Below are positions 1 through 10,723 of a DNA stretch of 50,005 bases, piece after piece. This DNA comes from Beroe ovata (lineage: Eukaryota; Ctenophora; Nuda; Beroida; Beroidae): contig CAMPET010000191.1 of the NCBI GenBank assembly GCA_946803715.1, positions 13,262 through 63,266 on the forward strand, in the 5' to 3' direction. The notes beneath the pieces were generated by a model, which saw nothing but the letters and a program-made list of their open reading frames with translations, was not told where the DNA came from and searched no databases. The translations under genes were made by a program, and so were the position numbers. Each line of letters starts with the position of its first letter. Position 1 is the stretch's first letter.

Positions 1-437
1 GTTTCCATCTAATTTTCTTGTTTTTCCGTATAGTATACAGATGAATAATCACTCTAAAACCTTGTTTATTGTAGACGATATGGATGGATAATCATCATCA
101 ATGATCAATTATTGATTACCATACACAACGATAATTCCTGTCCATGACGGGTGATAGTGTAATTTTCGGCAGCATTATTCGGATAAAAGTTGTAAAATAC
201 AGAACACATGCATTCATGATCATCATGAATGATCAATGATCATCGTGAATGAACAATGACCATTCTTTACTGTCTATATATTCTTTAGGTACTGTGTCTT
301 AAGTACCACTGGTCGGAACTGATTTTACATATTGCACCACGATCATAGGTTATCGGTAGAAATTACCGAACATTTCCAATATCTGATCGTGATCTATAAC
401 TGACTGTGTATAATTGCCTGTGATTCTCCCTTTTCAG

Positions 438-498
438 CAAGCTACGAAAGGAACTGGAGGCAGCATGGCTCGTTCTTAACAAGGAAACTCCGGCTTAA
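438..498 (+). CDS. Possible terminal coding exon of an unknown gene (partial)
   Basis: A pyrimidine-rich acceptor (ctcccttttcag) is followed by an open frame of 19 codons ending in TAA at 496-498. The frame reads KLRKELEAAWLVLNKETPA, which is charged, helical-looking and credible as a C-terminus. Its upstream exons would lie left of the window. I do not recognise the family. It would converge on the minus-strand carrier gene that starts at 941. The call rests only on the acceptor and a short frame. Confidence 0.35.
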
Positions 499-940
499 GT
501 AACGAGGATAACGACATATTACCAGGATAACGACATATAACCAGGATAACGACAGGACACTTACTAAACCATGTTTTTCAGCGCAAAGTCTGCAATTTTG
601 ATGTGTTTTTAGTTTCACGGGAATGTGTGTTTTAGTTTCACCATCATAATTATTGAACTTTAATTTGAAGTTTGATTAATAACCTCGGACTATGCAAGTA
701 TAAGGTTGAGCAATTTTCTTATTTCAGGTATCTATACAAGTAAAGGTATCTATACAAGTAAAGTGTGAATGTTTTTTCCCAATTTCTTATCAGCATTTAA
801 TTCAATCAAAGATTAATTTTAGCTTATTATTGTCGTCGTGATTGTGCTCCAACATGTTCCCTTGCAATTTACAATATTCTCTCCCCGACTCTATAGAGCA
901 AAACACAATTACGTAATGGGCTGGATAACCCCAACTTACC

Positions 941-3900
941 GCATTGGCGGGCCAAGCTCTCAGAGCAATAGGGACTAGGCCTTTGAAGAACCCCTTCGGC
1001 CCTTCAGTTTTGAGCTGAAATGAGAGACGTGTTTATGAAGGGCCAGTGTGAACATGATGTATCTGAGTTTCGAACATATGGCAAATGAGAGGGACGTACC
1101 AAGTCCGGAACAACAGCCAAAGCCCGCTTGTACTTTCCCTCGGGAGCTGCAAATGAGTCATTGGTTAGTAATCGTCTGGTTCACAATATCACCTACAGAA
1201 TACAGATGGTAGGTACACATTCACCCACCAGTTTGATATCTGGTTTTCACAACGTCAGGAGGTATGGCCCACGCCCAGTTTGCCCAGCCTGCCATCCCGC
1301 CAGCCATGAGAACTTGCCAGAATTTCAGATCCTCAGACCCACTCGCTTGTTTCAGTGTGCACTTCATAAACTCGTACATGGCAAAGTAGCATCCTGATGC
1401 TGGCATGTCTGAGAAATGGGAGAGTGTGTAAGAAATTACTTTAGAATGTACCAAGTTCAACTTTAATAATACGGTACTTTGTCTTAAATAGCTGTACAGC
1501 AAGAAATAGCAGCTCACCTCTGACTGCTGTTATAGCAGTTCCTCTCATGATGCTCCTCACCCCTCCCTCCTTATACAGCTGCTTTATCACGTCCATCGGA
1601 CCCGTATACTTGGGCTTACCGGTCGTTTGGATCTGGAAATATATATACTTGGTAATTAATACTCAGTTATGTAGTATTGTAGCACTATGGAAGGTAGGGT
1701 TTAGCAATAACGCGTGACCGCTTAGATCACGCGTGACAGGGCGACAATGCAACGTTGTATCATTATTCCATCGGAAGGAAGCCGAAACGATAATATTCAT
1801 TACACGCCATAGTGCGCGGTACGCATTTCTTAGCTAATAGTGATACACCAAAAAATGTTCGATGATTCTGCTCTGGGCCATGATTCCGGCAGCTTTCACA
1901 TGCGAAGATGCCTTTGGCGAACTGAGAGGTTTTGATGATCTTAAACTTTTGTATGAGAAACAGCATGAATCGATTCAAGGAACAACGATTGTCGATTGGT
2001 TATCAGGTTATGCGACATCAGCTGCAGTGTTCACAACCTCGAAAAGGTGTAAGAATGAACCATGAAATGTCTGCAAAGTGTCGGGTCCTGCATCCAAAGC
2101 TGGCCCGAGGTTGATAGTCTAACGTCGTGCGTAGGATACTGTAAGCATAAGAACCAGTGCAAATTCTTCTCATTCCACCCAGTCCTGCAGTCTCCGTATG
2201 CTGGGCTTTATACGAGATACGGCCAAGTTGTAGGATAACTAGCGTGTCTGGAATACCCAACTGATGTGGGTGGGGCCGTTGAAAAGAGCAGCACCATGGC
2301 TCTCTTACTCAGAGGCAAGATTAACTTTAAGAGTTCGTGGCTCGCACGGACTGAGTATCTCATGATGGTCAAGAACACTGAAGTCGGATATCGACTTATG
2401 TGGGCACACTGCTCGCACGCTGTCGTATGGTCGGTTAGGTAGTCAAGGATAGAGTATTAACAAGAATAGTGGAGACAGGAGATTCCAATTGGTCGAAATA
2501 AATATATGAGGAAATCGTCACAGTGGAGACTTGAACATTGTGAACAGGGTTGATGTTATTTTCTGCAACAGAGCAACCAATTTGAGCAGCAAACATCAAA
2601 CAACTTTCCTTTTGACGAAAGGACTGGTCCAATCTAAACTCTATGACTACGTGCTCTAAAAAGGACCACGAAATGGAAGTGTATAATATCTGAATTTCAA
2701 TGCAAACGCTCCCATGGGCAACATATTACTGGCTGATTTCACATTCTTAGAACCAGTACAGGCCAATTTGCTGTCAAGAACAGCAACATTGTGAATCCCG
2801 ATGGAGTACCCTTTTTCCTGCCTGGCGATAATGTGACTGTGATGTGTAAGCCAGGATTCAGGGTCAAAGCAAGGAACTTCTCCTCATACCAGGATGTGTG
2901 CGGGGCTGTCCCATTCCCTACCCTGCTCCCCAATATACCAATCATCATAGAGCAGTTCAGGATGGATAAACCTGCTACTAGCTATAGGTCTGTCGGCGGT
3001 TGGACTGCTTCTTAGATGGATTTCTTAGACAGCTTTTGCTCAGCAGAACTTAGATATCGGAAACAGAGGGCTTTTCATCGATCATTCCCAATGCGGCTAG
3101 TGGCTGTCTTATCGGAACCAATCCGATAATACTCAAGACTGTAACAATACCTGAACGAAATATCCTGCGCGCGCGCGTCTGGACTTCGATTGCCGCCGCA
3201 CACATGATACACGCGCGCGCTCCAAGCGCTCATATTTATTCAAAGTTGATGTCGCGCCTTCCAAAATATCCATAGAATCATGTGGAAAATTCAAAATATG
3301 CCAAATTGAGACAAAAGGGAAACTATTACCTGTAGTAGACATTTGATTCGCTCTCCTGGAGCGATCAACACAGTCATGTATAACCCTCCCAGTGACCCGG
3401 CTAATCCGTGCTGTAACGGCCTTAGAGGTGGTGGTTATCAGTGAAATAGAAATGTCAAAGCAACTATATACAGTATAGATTGTTCTCGATCGCCATACAG
3501 AAAATCAAAACTCACGACAGTGGCTTAGTTTTGTCTTCAGCTAATGCAAGTTGTATCGACTTGCCATTAGAATAGCCCAGAAAGTTGATAGCAAATATTG
3601 GCACAACTCCAACAAGCGGCGCTGCCATACCTTTGTACAGTGCGAGAACGCCCTGAATGAGAAAATGTGTCATAACATATGCTATTTGGCAGCTATGAGT
3701 TAAATAGCATGTTTGTAGCTGATTGTACCTCATTTTTGACCGTCTTCACTGTACAGTCCATTGTGTTCTTGTACAAGGCAGAGCCGACCTGGTTCTGCAT
3801 ACGCACCTGAACATTGATGTAGCAAGACATGTGAACCGGCGCAAATTCCCAAGCATCTATGATAACGAAATGTAACGAAATTTATCGCTACTTTGATGGT

Positions 3901-4017
3901 GTCGAAAGGTTGTCCTGATATGACAGTACACACGCCCCCGAAGCCCCCAGCCACGAAACTCCGTAAACCTCCAGCTTCCTTCTGATTTCCCATCCTAGCG
4001 ACAGAATGGTAAATCAT
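941..4017 (-). CDS. SLC25A20: Mitochondrial carnitine/acylcarnitine carrier (SLC25A20-like), 3' end incomplete
   Basis: This inner-membrane carrier exchanges acylcarnitine for carnitine so that fatty acids can be oxidised in the matrix. I place eight exons on the minus strand: 4017/3993-3892, 3806-3729, 3652-3516, 3420-3330, 1632-1518, 1408-1229, 1146-1100 and 1014-941. All have GT/AG borders and compatible phases. The three mitochondrial-carrier signatures are visible: PFDTIK, PGERIK and PPDVVK. The text matches the acylcarnitine carrier closely, for example [37 protein letters not shown] and [16 protein letters not shown]. The start is either the ATG at 4017 or the one at 3993, which better fits the usual short N-terminus. 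The last exon, expected after RAWPANA, was not found between 941 and 1. It may lie outside the window or be lost. The 1.7-kb intron 1633-3329 contains other coding-like sequence. Confidence 0.92.
1862..3015 (+). pseudogene. Decayed or undetected gene pieces with PAN-like and sushi-like sequence
   Basis: Inside the large SLC25A20 intron, on the opposite strand, are three coding-like stretches. At 1862-2065 a frame starts with a hydrophobic, signal-like run ([12 protein letters not shown]). At 2062-2238, in a shifted frame, lies a cysteine-rich segment with [19 protein letters not shown], which has the spacing of PAN/apple domains. At about 2752-3015, after an acceptor-like cattcttag, lies [17 protein letters not shown], which resembles a sushi/CCP module. 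The frames do not join without shifts or unseen introns, and one ends in a stop soon after its domain. I infer a degraded secreted or adhesion gene, or a nested gene whose exons I cannot assemble. Domain names are by eye only. Confidence 0.3.
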
Positions 4018-4757
4018 AACTCACACAACAATTCAGTATCAACATTATTGGTCGTGATTTCAAAATTCAAAAGAGAAAGGAGAGGCGGCCACCTCGAGAA
4101 CGGAAAGTTCAACTTCCAAAAAAATATGAGAACGAATTATATAACTGTTATTTGATTAGATTAGATGAAAACCTGAAAAACTGGTCTTATCAGTAGTCAC
4201 ATATTGCCATTATTGGTTTCATATTGCACAGGAAATTAAGTGTGCTGCAAATCCTAGCAAACCACGTGATCAAAAGGTAGTCAAACTGGTTTTCTGAATT
4301 TAATTTCTGAATATGAAACCATGTGACATTGTAAACGCAATGTCATAGGTGGAAAATCACAAAAACGCGCCGTATAGCGCCATTTAATAAAAGGTACACA
4401 TAATTTTAGTTTCTAAAATATAATCACTGTTAAATGTTGCATGATAATCGTCAAATTCTTCGAGAGGTTTCTTCATCTCTAACTTATATAAACAAATTAA
4501 GTGATAAATGCAGCCTCCAGGTATTATAGTCAATCACAAGGTTCCAATTTACATTAATCAACAACTAAAAAGTAGAAAAACTTAAAAGTATAATATAACA
4601 ATCAGTAAAAAGAATTTTTTTTTCAGTAAAAAGAAATAGGTACAAACAATTGTAACAAACCTGTAAAACAAGTCAGATCGTAGAAAAATTAACAAACACC
4701 ACTTAAACATTATAAGTCATCCGATTTATCTGAATAGCACATTAATCAGTCAACAAA
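4018..4757. other. AT-rich spacer, no gene seen
   Basis: This 740-bp stretch between the carrier and the Rab gene is AT-rich, with short A and T runs. I see no supported coding exon or RNA gene. It holds the 3' flank of the Rab gene and the 5' flank of the carrier. Confidence 0.5.
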
Positions 4758-5372
4758 TCAGCAACAACAACTTAAACATCCTCCGGACACATTTTTCTCA
4801 TCTGTCCTCTCTATCGGTCGAACAAGTCCACTCCACAGTTTGGGAGTATTGATAACAGTGGAGGTGACGTCACGAAACATCTTCTCTACCCCATCACCGG
4901 TTTTAGCGCAGCACTCCTGATACGTAACTCCATGACGAGGCATACTAGCGACAAACTCTGCAACCTCAGTTTCACTCAATTCACGGTCCTCGATATCAGT
5001 CTTATTACCGACCACTACGATGAGTGTATCAGCCATGCACCGATCAAGCATTTCTGTCCGGTGTGTCCGCAGGAATTCTAGCGATGTACGAGAACTGAGA
5101 TCTAAGACCATGAACACGACTGAAGCTCCCCTAAAGTGACTCGTTGGAGGGTATCTAAACCTCTCGCCCCCAGCTGAGTCCCAGATTTGGAGTTTCACCG
5201 TTTCTTCCTCCACTGTTACAACTTTGATTTTGAAATCGACTCCAATGGCCATGGGGGGTTCATTGCCCACATAACTGGAATCTGAGTAACGGAGTATGAT
5301 GGAAGTTTTCCCAACACCTGCTTTCCCGACAAGGAGCATCTTAACGATGGGATACCGCGGATTAGAAGTCAT
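4758..5372 (-). CDS. Rab-family small GTPase, intronless, with altered switch II glutamine
   Basis: A 204-residue Rab-type GTPase, which would act in vesicle traffic on membranes. All G motifs are readable: P-loop GKAGVGKTS near residue 17, effector-loop region with a conserved T-less IGVDFKIK, switch II WDSAGGERFR near residue 65, NKTD near residue 123, and CAKTGDG in place of the usual SAK near residue 155. The C-terminus GGCLSCCC ends in cysteines suited to geranylgeranylation. The normal catalytic glutamine of WDTAGQE is glycine here, so intrinsic hydrolysis may be reduced. That is an inference from the known role of this residue. The frame is complete in one exon, whereas animal Rab genes are usually split, so a retrocopy origin is possible. 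I cannot assign a subfamily. Confidence 0.9.
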   Translation of the reverse strand: MTSNPRYPIVKMLLVGKAGVGKTSIILRYSDSSYVGNEPPMAIGVDFKIKVVTVEEETVKLQIWDSAGGERFRYPPTSHFRGASVVFMVLDLSSRTSLEFLRTHRTEMLDRCMADTLIVVVGNKTDIEDRELSETEVAEFVASMPRHGVTYQECCAKTGDGVEKMFRDVTSTVINTPKLWSGLVRPIERTDEKNVSGGCLSCCC

Positions 5373-5752
5373 TACGATTTCCGCTCTCAGGGTCTTCGCT
5401 GTGATGGAATTCTTTCGACCATCTACTGAACGAGAAATATGTCATTGATTTACTATTATATGTACTATTAGTTACATTGCTAATTTACAGGGGTTATCTG
5501 TCTACAGGCCTCCAAGTGCTAATTGATCCATTATGGATATTCCCACGAAATAAGAAAATGAATCAATAACAAGACAGAGTGGACAAAATCACTTCTAACG
5601 ATATGGTATAAAATCCGAACATGCTTCTCAATAAATTATTAGAAACTAAAGCAGCTAACGACTAGCTTATAAAGAAGGGGGATCGGGGTTTTAGGGAACA
5701 GAATAGACTGTTAAGAAATTGAAAGCTACACAAATAGACACGAAAAAAAGTA

Positions 5753-6235
5753 TTATCTCGATTCCTCTGCACTTGTTTGACTATCTGATTCTTCAGTTGA
5801 GTTTTCGTGCCCAGCACTACTACTATCAAGAGAATATGTCACTTTATCAACAAGACTTTGTCCCATCTTCTTGAAGTCACAGTGCTCTTGAAGATAAAGA
5901 CAGGATGTGATTACTCCCGTGTTCCAGGACTTCTTGGCTAAGCGCCCGGCTAATTGTGTTTTCTGCAAAGATTAAAGAAGTTATGATAATGAAATATGAT
6001 TAATGATGAGGGGTCCATTCGGCATCCATTCAGCAAATTTATGAGGATCATGTAAAGTCCTCACCTCAGGCAGCGACTCCATCTGCTGGGTCAAAGGCAA
6101 CATTGCAATACCCATTTTCTCAGAAATTTGTTGTTCTTGCCACATGTTTCTCATTTCTTGAGCTGCGATATAGGATGCACTACCTGCTGCACCCAACAGC
6201 ACGATACCACGCTTCAACTTAGCCATTGCTCCCAT
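5753..6235 (-). CDS. MIC13: MIC13/QIL1-like MICOS complex subunit
   Basis: Two exons, 6235-6065 and 5962-5753, joined at GAG|gtgagg and ctttgcag|AAAAC in phase 0, give about 126 residues. Human MIC13 has 118. The N-terminus has a short hydrophobic segment (GIVLLGAAGSASYIAA) that fits the single membrane anchor. The second exon carries KKSWNTGVITSCLYLQE, which aligns with the conserved RDSWNAGIMTVMSAL region of MIC13. The tail is Ser/Glu rich (SSSAGHENSTEESDSQTSAEESR in part). MIC13 links MIC10 and MIC60 subcomplexes at mitochondrial crista junctions. The start could be the first ATG or the one three codons later. The family is short and fast evolving, so the assignment is good but not certain. 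Confidence 0.72.
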
Positions 6236-6709
6236 TACATGTCACTAGTTGAGAATAAGTTATATCTTCATTACATGGAACAGATGCTGGCTCATGAGTG
6301 CGATAATTTATTGGCAATCAGTGGCCGGCAAGCCCCCAGCAGCATCTAAAGCAAATTAAACAAACAAATCAATATCAATGATCAATCAAATAAAACGGCT
6401 AACCATAAACCAATAACCATAATTTTAACTCCAATGGCGAACCCTCAACCTTATTTTTACCCCCACGCCTCTCTAGTCTCTATCTGTGTTGAGCTATTTG
6501 CATGAATCATAAAATTTCATTAATCATCATCAAAGCTATAATGATTAGAAAATGAATAATTCATATTGTACATCTTGTGAATTCCTCAGTGAAATTTAGT
6601 CTTCAGATCATAACATAAAATTGATGGGTATTTCACTGCTTTTCATTCAGTACAATATGTAAAAAATATTCTCAACTAAAAAATCTGAAATCATTCCACC
6701 GAATAAATC

Positions 6710-7507
6710 TTAATTACCAGGTATGATCTTGACACGTATCATGGGATTGAGAATTTTTGCACCATAATGTCCAGCCCAAAACTTCCTGTCCTTACCCAAC
6801 TCTTCATATGTGAATACACAATCTCCATCGTGCATATCCAGAACCACAGTTTTGCTGAGTTTCAACCATTTCTTCCCAGCATCTAAGTCTACTTTCTCTA
6901 AACTTTTGTCAGGAAGAGAATCTTGCACAAGTCTAGCAGCATAACGACTGATGCAATCATATCTTGGTGCAACCCAAACACTCCAAAAAACTTTCACTTT
7001 GAAACCATTCTCTCCAAGGATACCAATATTTGGTAAATGTTTAGATAAGACAATTGTTTGCGTTCTGATACAGTCCATGTAAGATGTTACTGCATTGTTG
7101 TATGCTGCGCCAGCTTCCTCTGGAAAAGGATCACATCCAAGATGGGTCTCTATCATCCAGTCCCCTTTAATTTCCCAAGAATCAGTGACAGGGGAATTGA
7201 CCTCCTTTTGCTTGGAACTTGGCCCCCAATCCTCAATACCCTTGTCCATGTTAACATTCTTTAATAGGTTGCATTTCTTATGTAGTACATAATAGCTTCT
7301 CATAGTAGACAAATCCGACAGTAAAAAATATAGAATATCTGAACCAGCATATATATTTGCTTTTTTCAGCTTCATTACCCATGTCACAGAATCATTAAGC
7401 ATCAAGTTCCAGGATTTTTTTACAGATGCAACTTCAGCATAATCTTTGAGATCAATATAAGAGAATATATCTACTTTAATCTCATCAGGGAGATCATCAA
7501 ACAACAT
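6710..7507 (-). CDS. F-box protein with FBA domain (FBXO2/6/44 type), intronless
   Basis: A 265-residue protein in one exon. Residues 3-45 form an F-box (LPDEIKVDIFSYIDLKDYAEV then KKSWN), which docks on SKP1 in SCF ubiquitin ligases. Residues 80-262 form an F-box-associated (FBA) domain of the sugar-recognising type. NLLKNVNMDKGIEDW matches the NLLRNP..GE..LKHW start of the family, and FWAGHYGAKILNPMIRV matches the conserved YWAGWYGPRVTNSSI near the C-terminus. Vertebrate members bind high-mannose N-glycans and help clear misfolded glycoproteins from the ER. Of the usual C-terminal glycan-contact tryptophan motif, WAG is present, but the second aromatic position is His. The lack of introns is unusual for this family. 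Confidence 0.86.
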   Translation of the reverse strand: MLFDDLPDEIKVDIFSYIDLKDYAEVASVKKSWNLMLNDSVTWVMKLKKANIYAGSDILYFLLSDLSTMRSYYVLHKKCNLLKNVNMDKGIEDWGPSSKQKEVNSPVTDSWEIKGDWMIETHLGCDPFPEEAGAAYNNAVTSYMDCIRTQTIVLSKHLPNIGILGENGFKVKVFWSVWVAPRYDCISRYAARLVQDSLPDKSLEKVDLDAGKKWLKLSKTVVLDMHDGDCVFTYEELGKDRKFWAGHYGAKILNPMIRVKIIPGN

Positions 7508-9767
7508 TGCTTATCTTGTTACATAGGTACTATAGGTATAGAAAGTGACTGATACCGTACCTGTGAAATAATCACTGAATAGAGGAGAGAAAACTGATGT
7601 TATTTTCAGATGAGCACTGCTTCTGAGTGGAAAGGCAACTGCTCATTTAGCGGTTGACTTTCCACTCATTAGAAATACTTAATTGTTCAATAACCATCAC
7701 TAAGTGTACTGACACTTCGTCTCACATGTACAATATTCAAAAACATTTTATGAACATTTTATAAACATTCAAGAACATTTTTATAACTATTATCATATAA
7801 ACATTATGGAAAGGCAAAATATAATAATCCAGATCCAGTCAGCGAAAAAATCTGATGCAAGCCGCGAAGCGGCTTGTAGAGTTTTTCCCTACCGTCGGTG
7901 CGCGCAATTTTCATTCCGCAATTTTAGTTCCGCCCAGGCCCAGGGATAAAATCTTGCCAGCAAGGGTTGTCAGATGTTGCCTGACCTGTTTCTCGCGCGA
8001 GCGCGCCTTCATCGAAGGCCGAAACAGGCCTGTTTCGGCCTTCGATGAAATGAAGGCCGAAGCCGAGAAACAGGTCAGGTAACATTTGACAAAGCATGCT
8101 TTGCAAGGGTAGGGTGAAATCCTATACAACGAAACGGCGCGCGCGCGAAACGAAATTTTTGACAGGGTAATACTAATATATTAATATAATATCAATCTCC
8201 GAAAATTGTATTTTACTTATTATATCGGTCCCTTTTTTCGCGTGCAGCGCGCGAACTTTGCCTCGGCCTCCATTGGAAGCCTCCATTGGAAGCGCAAAAA
8301 GAAGTGGTCAAATAATAGCTGCGATTTATAAACTTTTATCAATTAATGATATTGATAAAGTCTTCTGTTTTTGCATTTCGCACTGGCGGCTGACGCTCAC
8401 GCAAGCTGCTAGGCTTTCATAATTAGATTTACATATATTTACAATTCCTTCATGTTCCCGCACTGCGTGACTCAAATAGACAAATACTCTGCATGTTGAT
8501 TGCATGAGTCACATAAGATTGATTGAAGTTGAATTAATATTTTGTTAACTTAATGTTTTGTCAAAATTCCTTTATTCCTTCTATGTGCTATGTGTATGAT
8601 CTAATATTTGTTTCAAGAATCAAAACGAGCTGTATTGATATATGCAACTTGAATCATCCAGTCTGGGTGCCAGTCCAGGTGGCAGTCAATAGTCATGCCT
8701 CCCCTGTTCACAAGGTTGATGGCAAGCTCTTCCTGAGTGGCCACAGCCACTTTAGCTGCCATTTACTTTGACAGACCAGAATTGACAAATTTTGCAACAA
8801 TACCAGACTGATCGACCAGATATCAAGGACTGGCACCTTGATGAATGATTTTAAAAGTTAATAGGAACTCATAAAGTCTGATGAATTTGTTTAGGTATAG
8901 GTATGTGATAGAGGTAACTTTTGGGAATTATTCAATTGAAGCATCAAGTTGTATAGAATATGGTAGCTATTTAGAAAATTAGATTGACTAGAAAACCCAT
9001 CAAGATGACGTGATACACTTCCCATTGGATACGATAACAGGACGTATATTTGAAACAGCAATACCACACCTATGTTCACAATCAAACATACACACAAAAC
9101 AGAAACAACAACAGCTAAATAGAAATGCGTGCGCAGGAAATCTGCACAAGCGAATTACCTTTCAATAGAGAGTGTTTTAAACCACACATAGATGTTAGTT
9201 GACTTGATGCAAAACAAACTTGAAACAAAAATTTTATGAAGGAGCATTTGGAAACAAATCTACCTTTTCACAAAATTGGCACTGAGAGATAATTGTATTT
9301 GACCACTGACCAGCTGTTTGACCTCTGCTAAGTATTTTTTTAGCGTATTTCTATGATAATAGACCAAAAAGACAAAAATACACGCAAAGCCTAAGCCTTA
9401 ACTGTAAAGTCACCATTGCTGAATTCCTATTCAAAATAATCAAAGCATGATCACTAGAAATGAGCATTCTGCAGCTGTTCGCTTCTACAGTGTTACCATA
9501 GCAATGGTCACTTTCTCTCAAAAATTTGGTAATTAAAAATTTATCCATATTTGTGACAAGGGATTAACTGATATTTGAGAGGGGATTGTGTAAGGGAGGT
9601 GCGGTGGTGTTTATTTATCTACTTATCTTACCTGTTCCACCATAATCAAATTGGTCTAATGGAAATAGACTATCACTCTGTTTCCTTCAATTGTATCAGT
9701 TTTTATACTACATTTTATAGGATGCTGCCATGGAGTTTATTATGAACCAAGATGCATATTGAATTGC
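7508..9767. other. Gene-poor region with GC-rich foldback sequence
   Basis: No gene is supported here. The left half contains a CG-rich island (about 7860-8300) with a long palindrome, listed separately, and a duplicated ctccattggaag motif near 8270-8292. On the minus strand at 8772-8626 there is a 48-codon open frame (MAAKVAVATQEELAINL) without clear splice sites; I do not call it. The remainder is AT-rich. Confidence 0.5.
7974..8083. repeat. Long near-perfect palindrome (foldback)
   Basis: The centre, 8008-8049, is a perfect 42-nt palindrome with no spacer: the 21-nt arm ttcatcgaaggccgaaacag(g) meets its exact complement. The outer arms also pair (gttgcctgacctgtttctcg at the left, cgagaaacaggtcaggtaac at the right), giving arms of about 53 nt with a few unpaired bases. 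GC content is far above that of the neighbours. It looks like a foldback or MITE-like element. I found no clear target duplication. Confidence 0.85.
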
Positions 9768-10007
9768 CTACCTAATTGGGAAGTTTAACTTGTTTTCTTC
9801 AACAAACAACTGAAAATGGTTTGCCATGCTGTGGATGTCATGCTTCATGGAGTTTTTGCCTCCCTCACTGGTGGATGGTTCTATAACTTGCATAATGATA
9901 TATTTGTCAATACTCTGCACATGTACCTTTGGATAATCCTTGGGCTCCTTCCACTCCTCATCTATTTGACGGTGAGTTAATAATGTTGCCATCTTAGCAT
10001 TAAGCAT
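9768..10007 (-). CDS. Unrecognised coding exon (probable first exon)
   Basis: An open frame of 79 codons begins with ATG at 10007 or 9992 (MATLLTHRQIDEEWKEPKD). It has a credible soluble composition: DYPKVHVQSIDKYIIMQVIE, then SMKHDIHSMANHFQLFVEEN. It ends at a possible donor, AATTAG|gtaggc, close to its stop. I do not recognise the family and could not find the following exon to the left with a matching phase. It could be the start of a small nuclear or cytosolic protein gene. Confidence 0.4.
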   Translation of the reverse strand: MLNAKMATLLTHRQIDEEWKEPKDYPKVHVQSIDKYIIMQVIEPSTSEGGKNSMKHDIHSMANHFQLFVEENKLNFPIR

Positions 10008-10723
10008 TCTATTTTTATGACTCTATTATGTTCATAACTCAAAGATATAAAAGTTTCGTCACTCCTGCCATTAATTCCAAAAAATGTAAGACATCGACAT
10101 CAGTTCAACATAATTCTGTGACATGAGTAAAGAACACATTTCGTGATAGTAGATGTCACAGATTTGTAGTAGATTGTATAATAGATCAAAAGTATTCTGT
10201 AGCATTCATATCAATATGGTATATTTTTTGTGATATGAATTATTTTACCCTTTCATTCACTCTTCTCACATCTGCATATCAAATAAAAAATTTACCAAAT
10301 ATTAAATTATTGGTCTTTCAGTTCGTCGGAAAGTGGTTTATATACCATTGATTAAGATGAGGTTATTAATCAATTCTTAACAATATGGAAATTTGAATTT
10401 TTCAAAATCGGTCCTCTCCTCTAATGACAACTTACAAGTTTACAATTCTGACATAATAGAGCTTGTTGCCTCCAAATGAGGATTAATGAGCCTTGCTTGG
10501 TTTTCAGCTAATTGTCCTTGTCCGGAAAATCCAATCTGCCATACTGTCCGTTTTTGTCATTAGGTATTATGCAGTACGTCCTACGTATAACAGAATATCG
10601 ACTTTCTTGGCAATATTGGCGAACACATACACATTCTGGGATTCACGGCAGTTTACCACTCTCACATAGGTAATCATGATGTGTGTCATGATGTGTGTAC
10701 GAGTGTACGTTCGTTCACCAGCC

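Noticed and set aside
8626-8772. 48-codon minus-strand frame starting MAAKVAVATQEELAINL
   Set aside because: It looks coding-like, but no matching donor/acceptor pair joins it to the exon at 9768, and the opposite strand is equally open.
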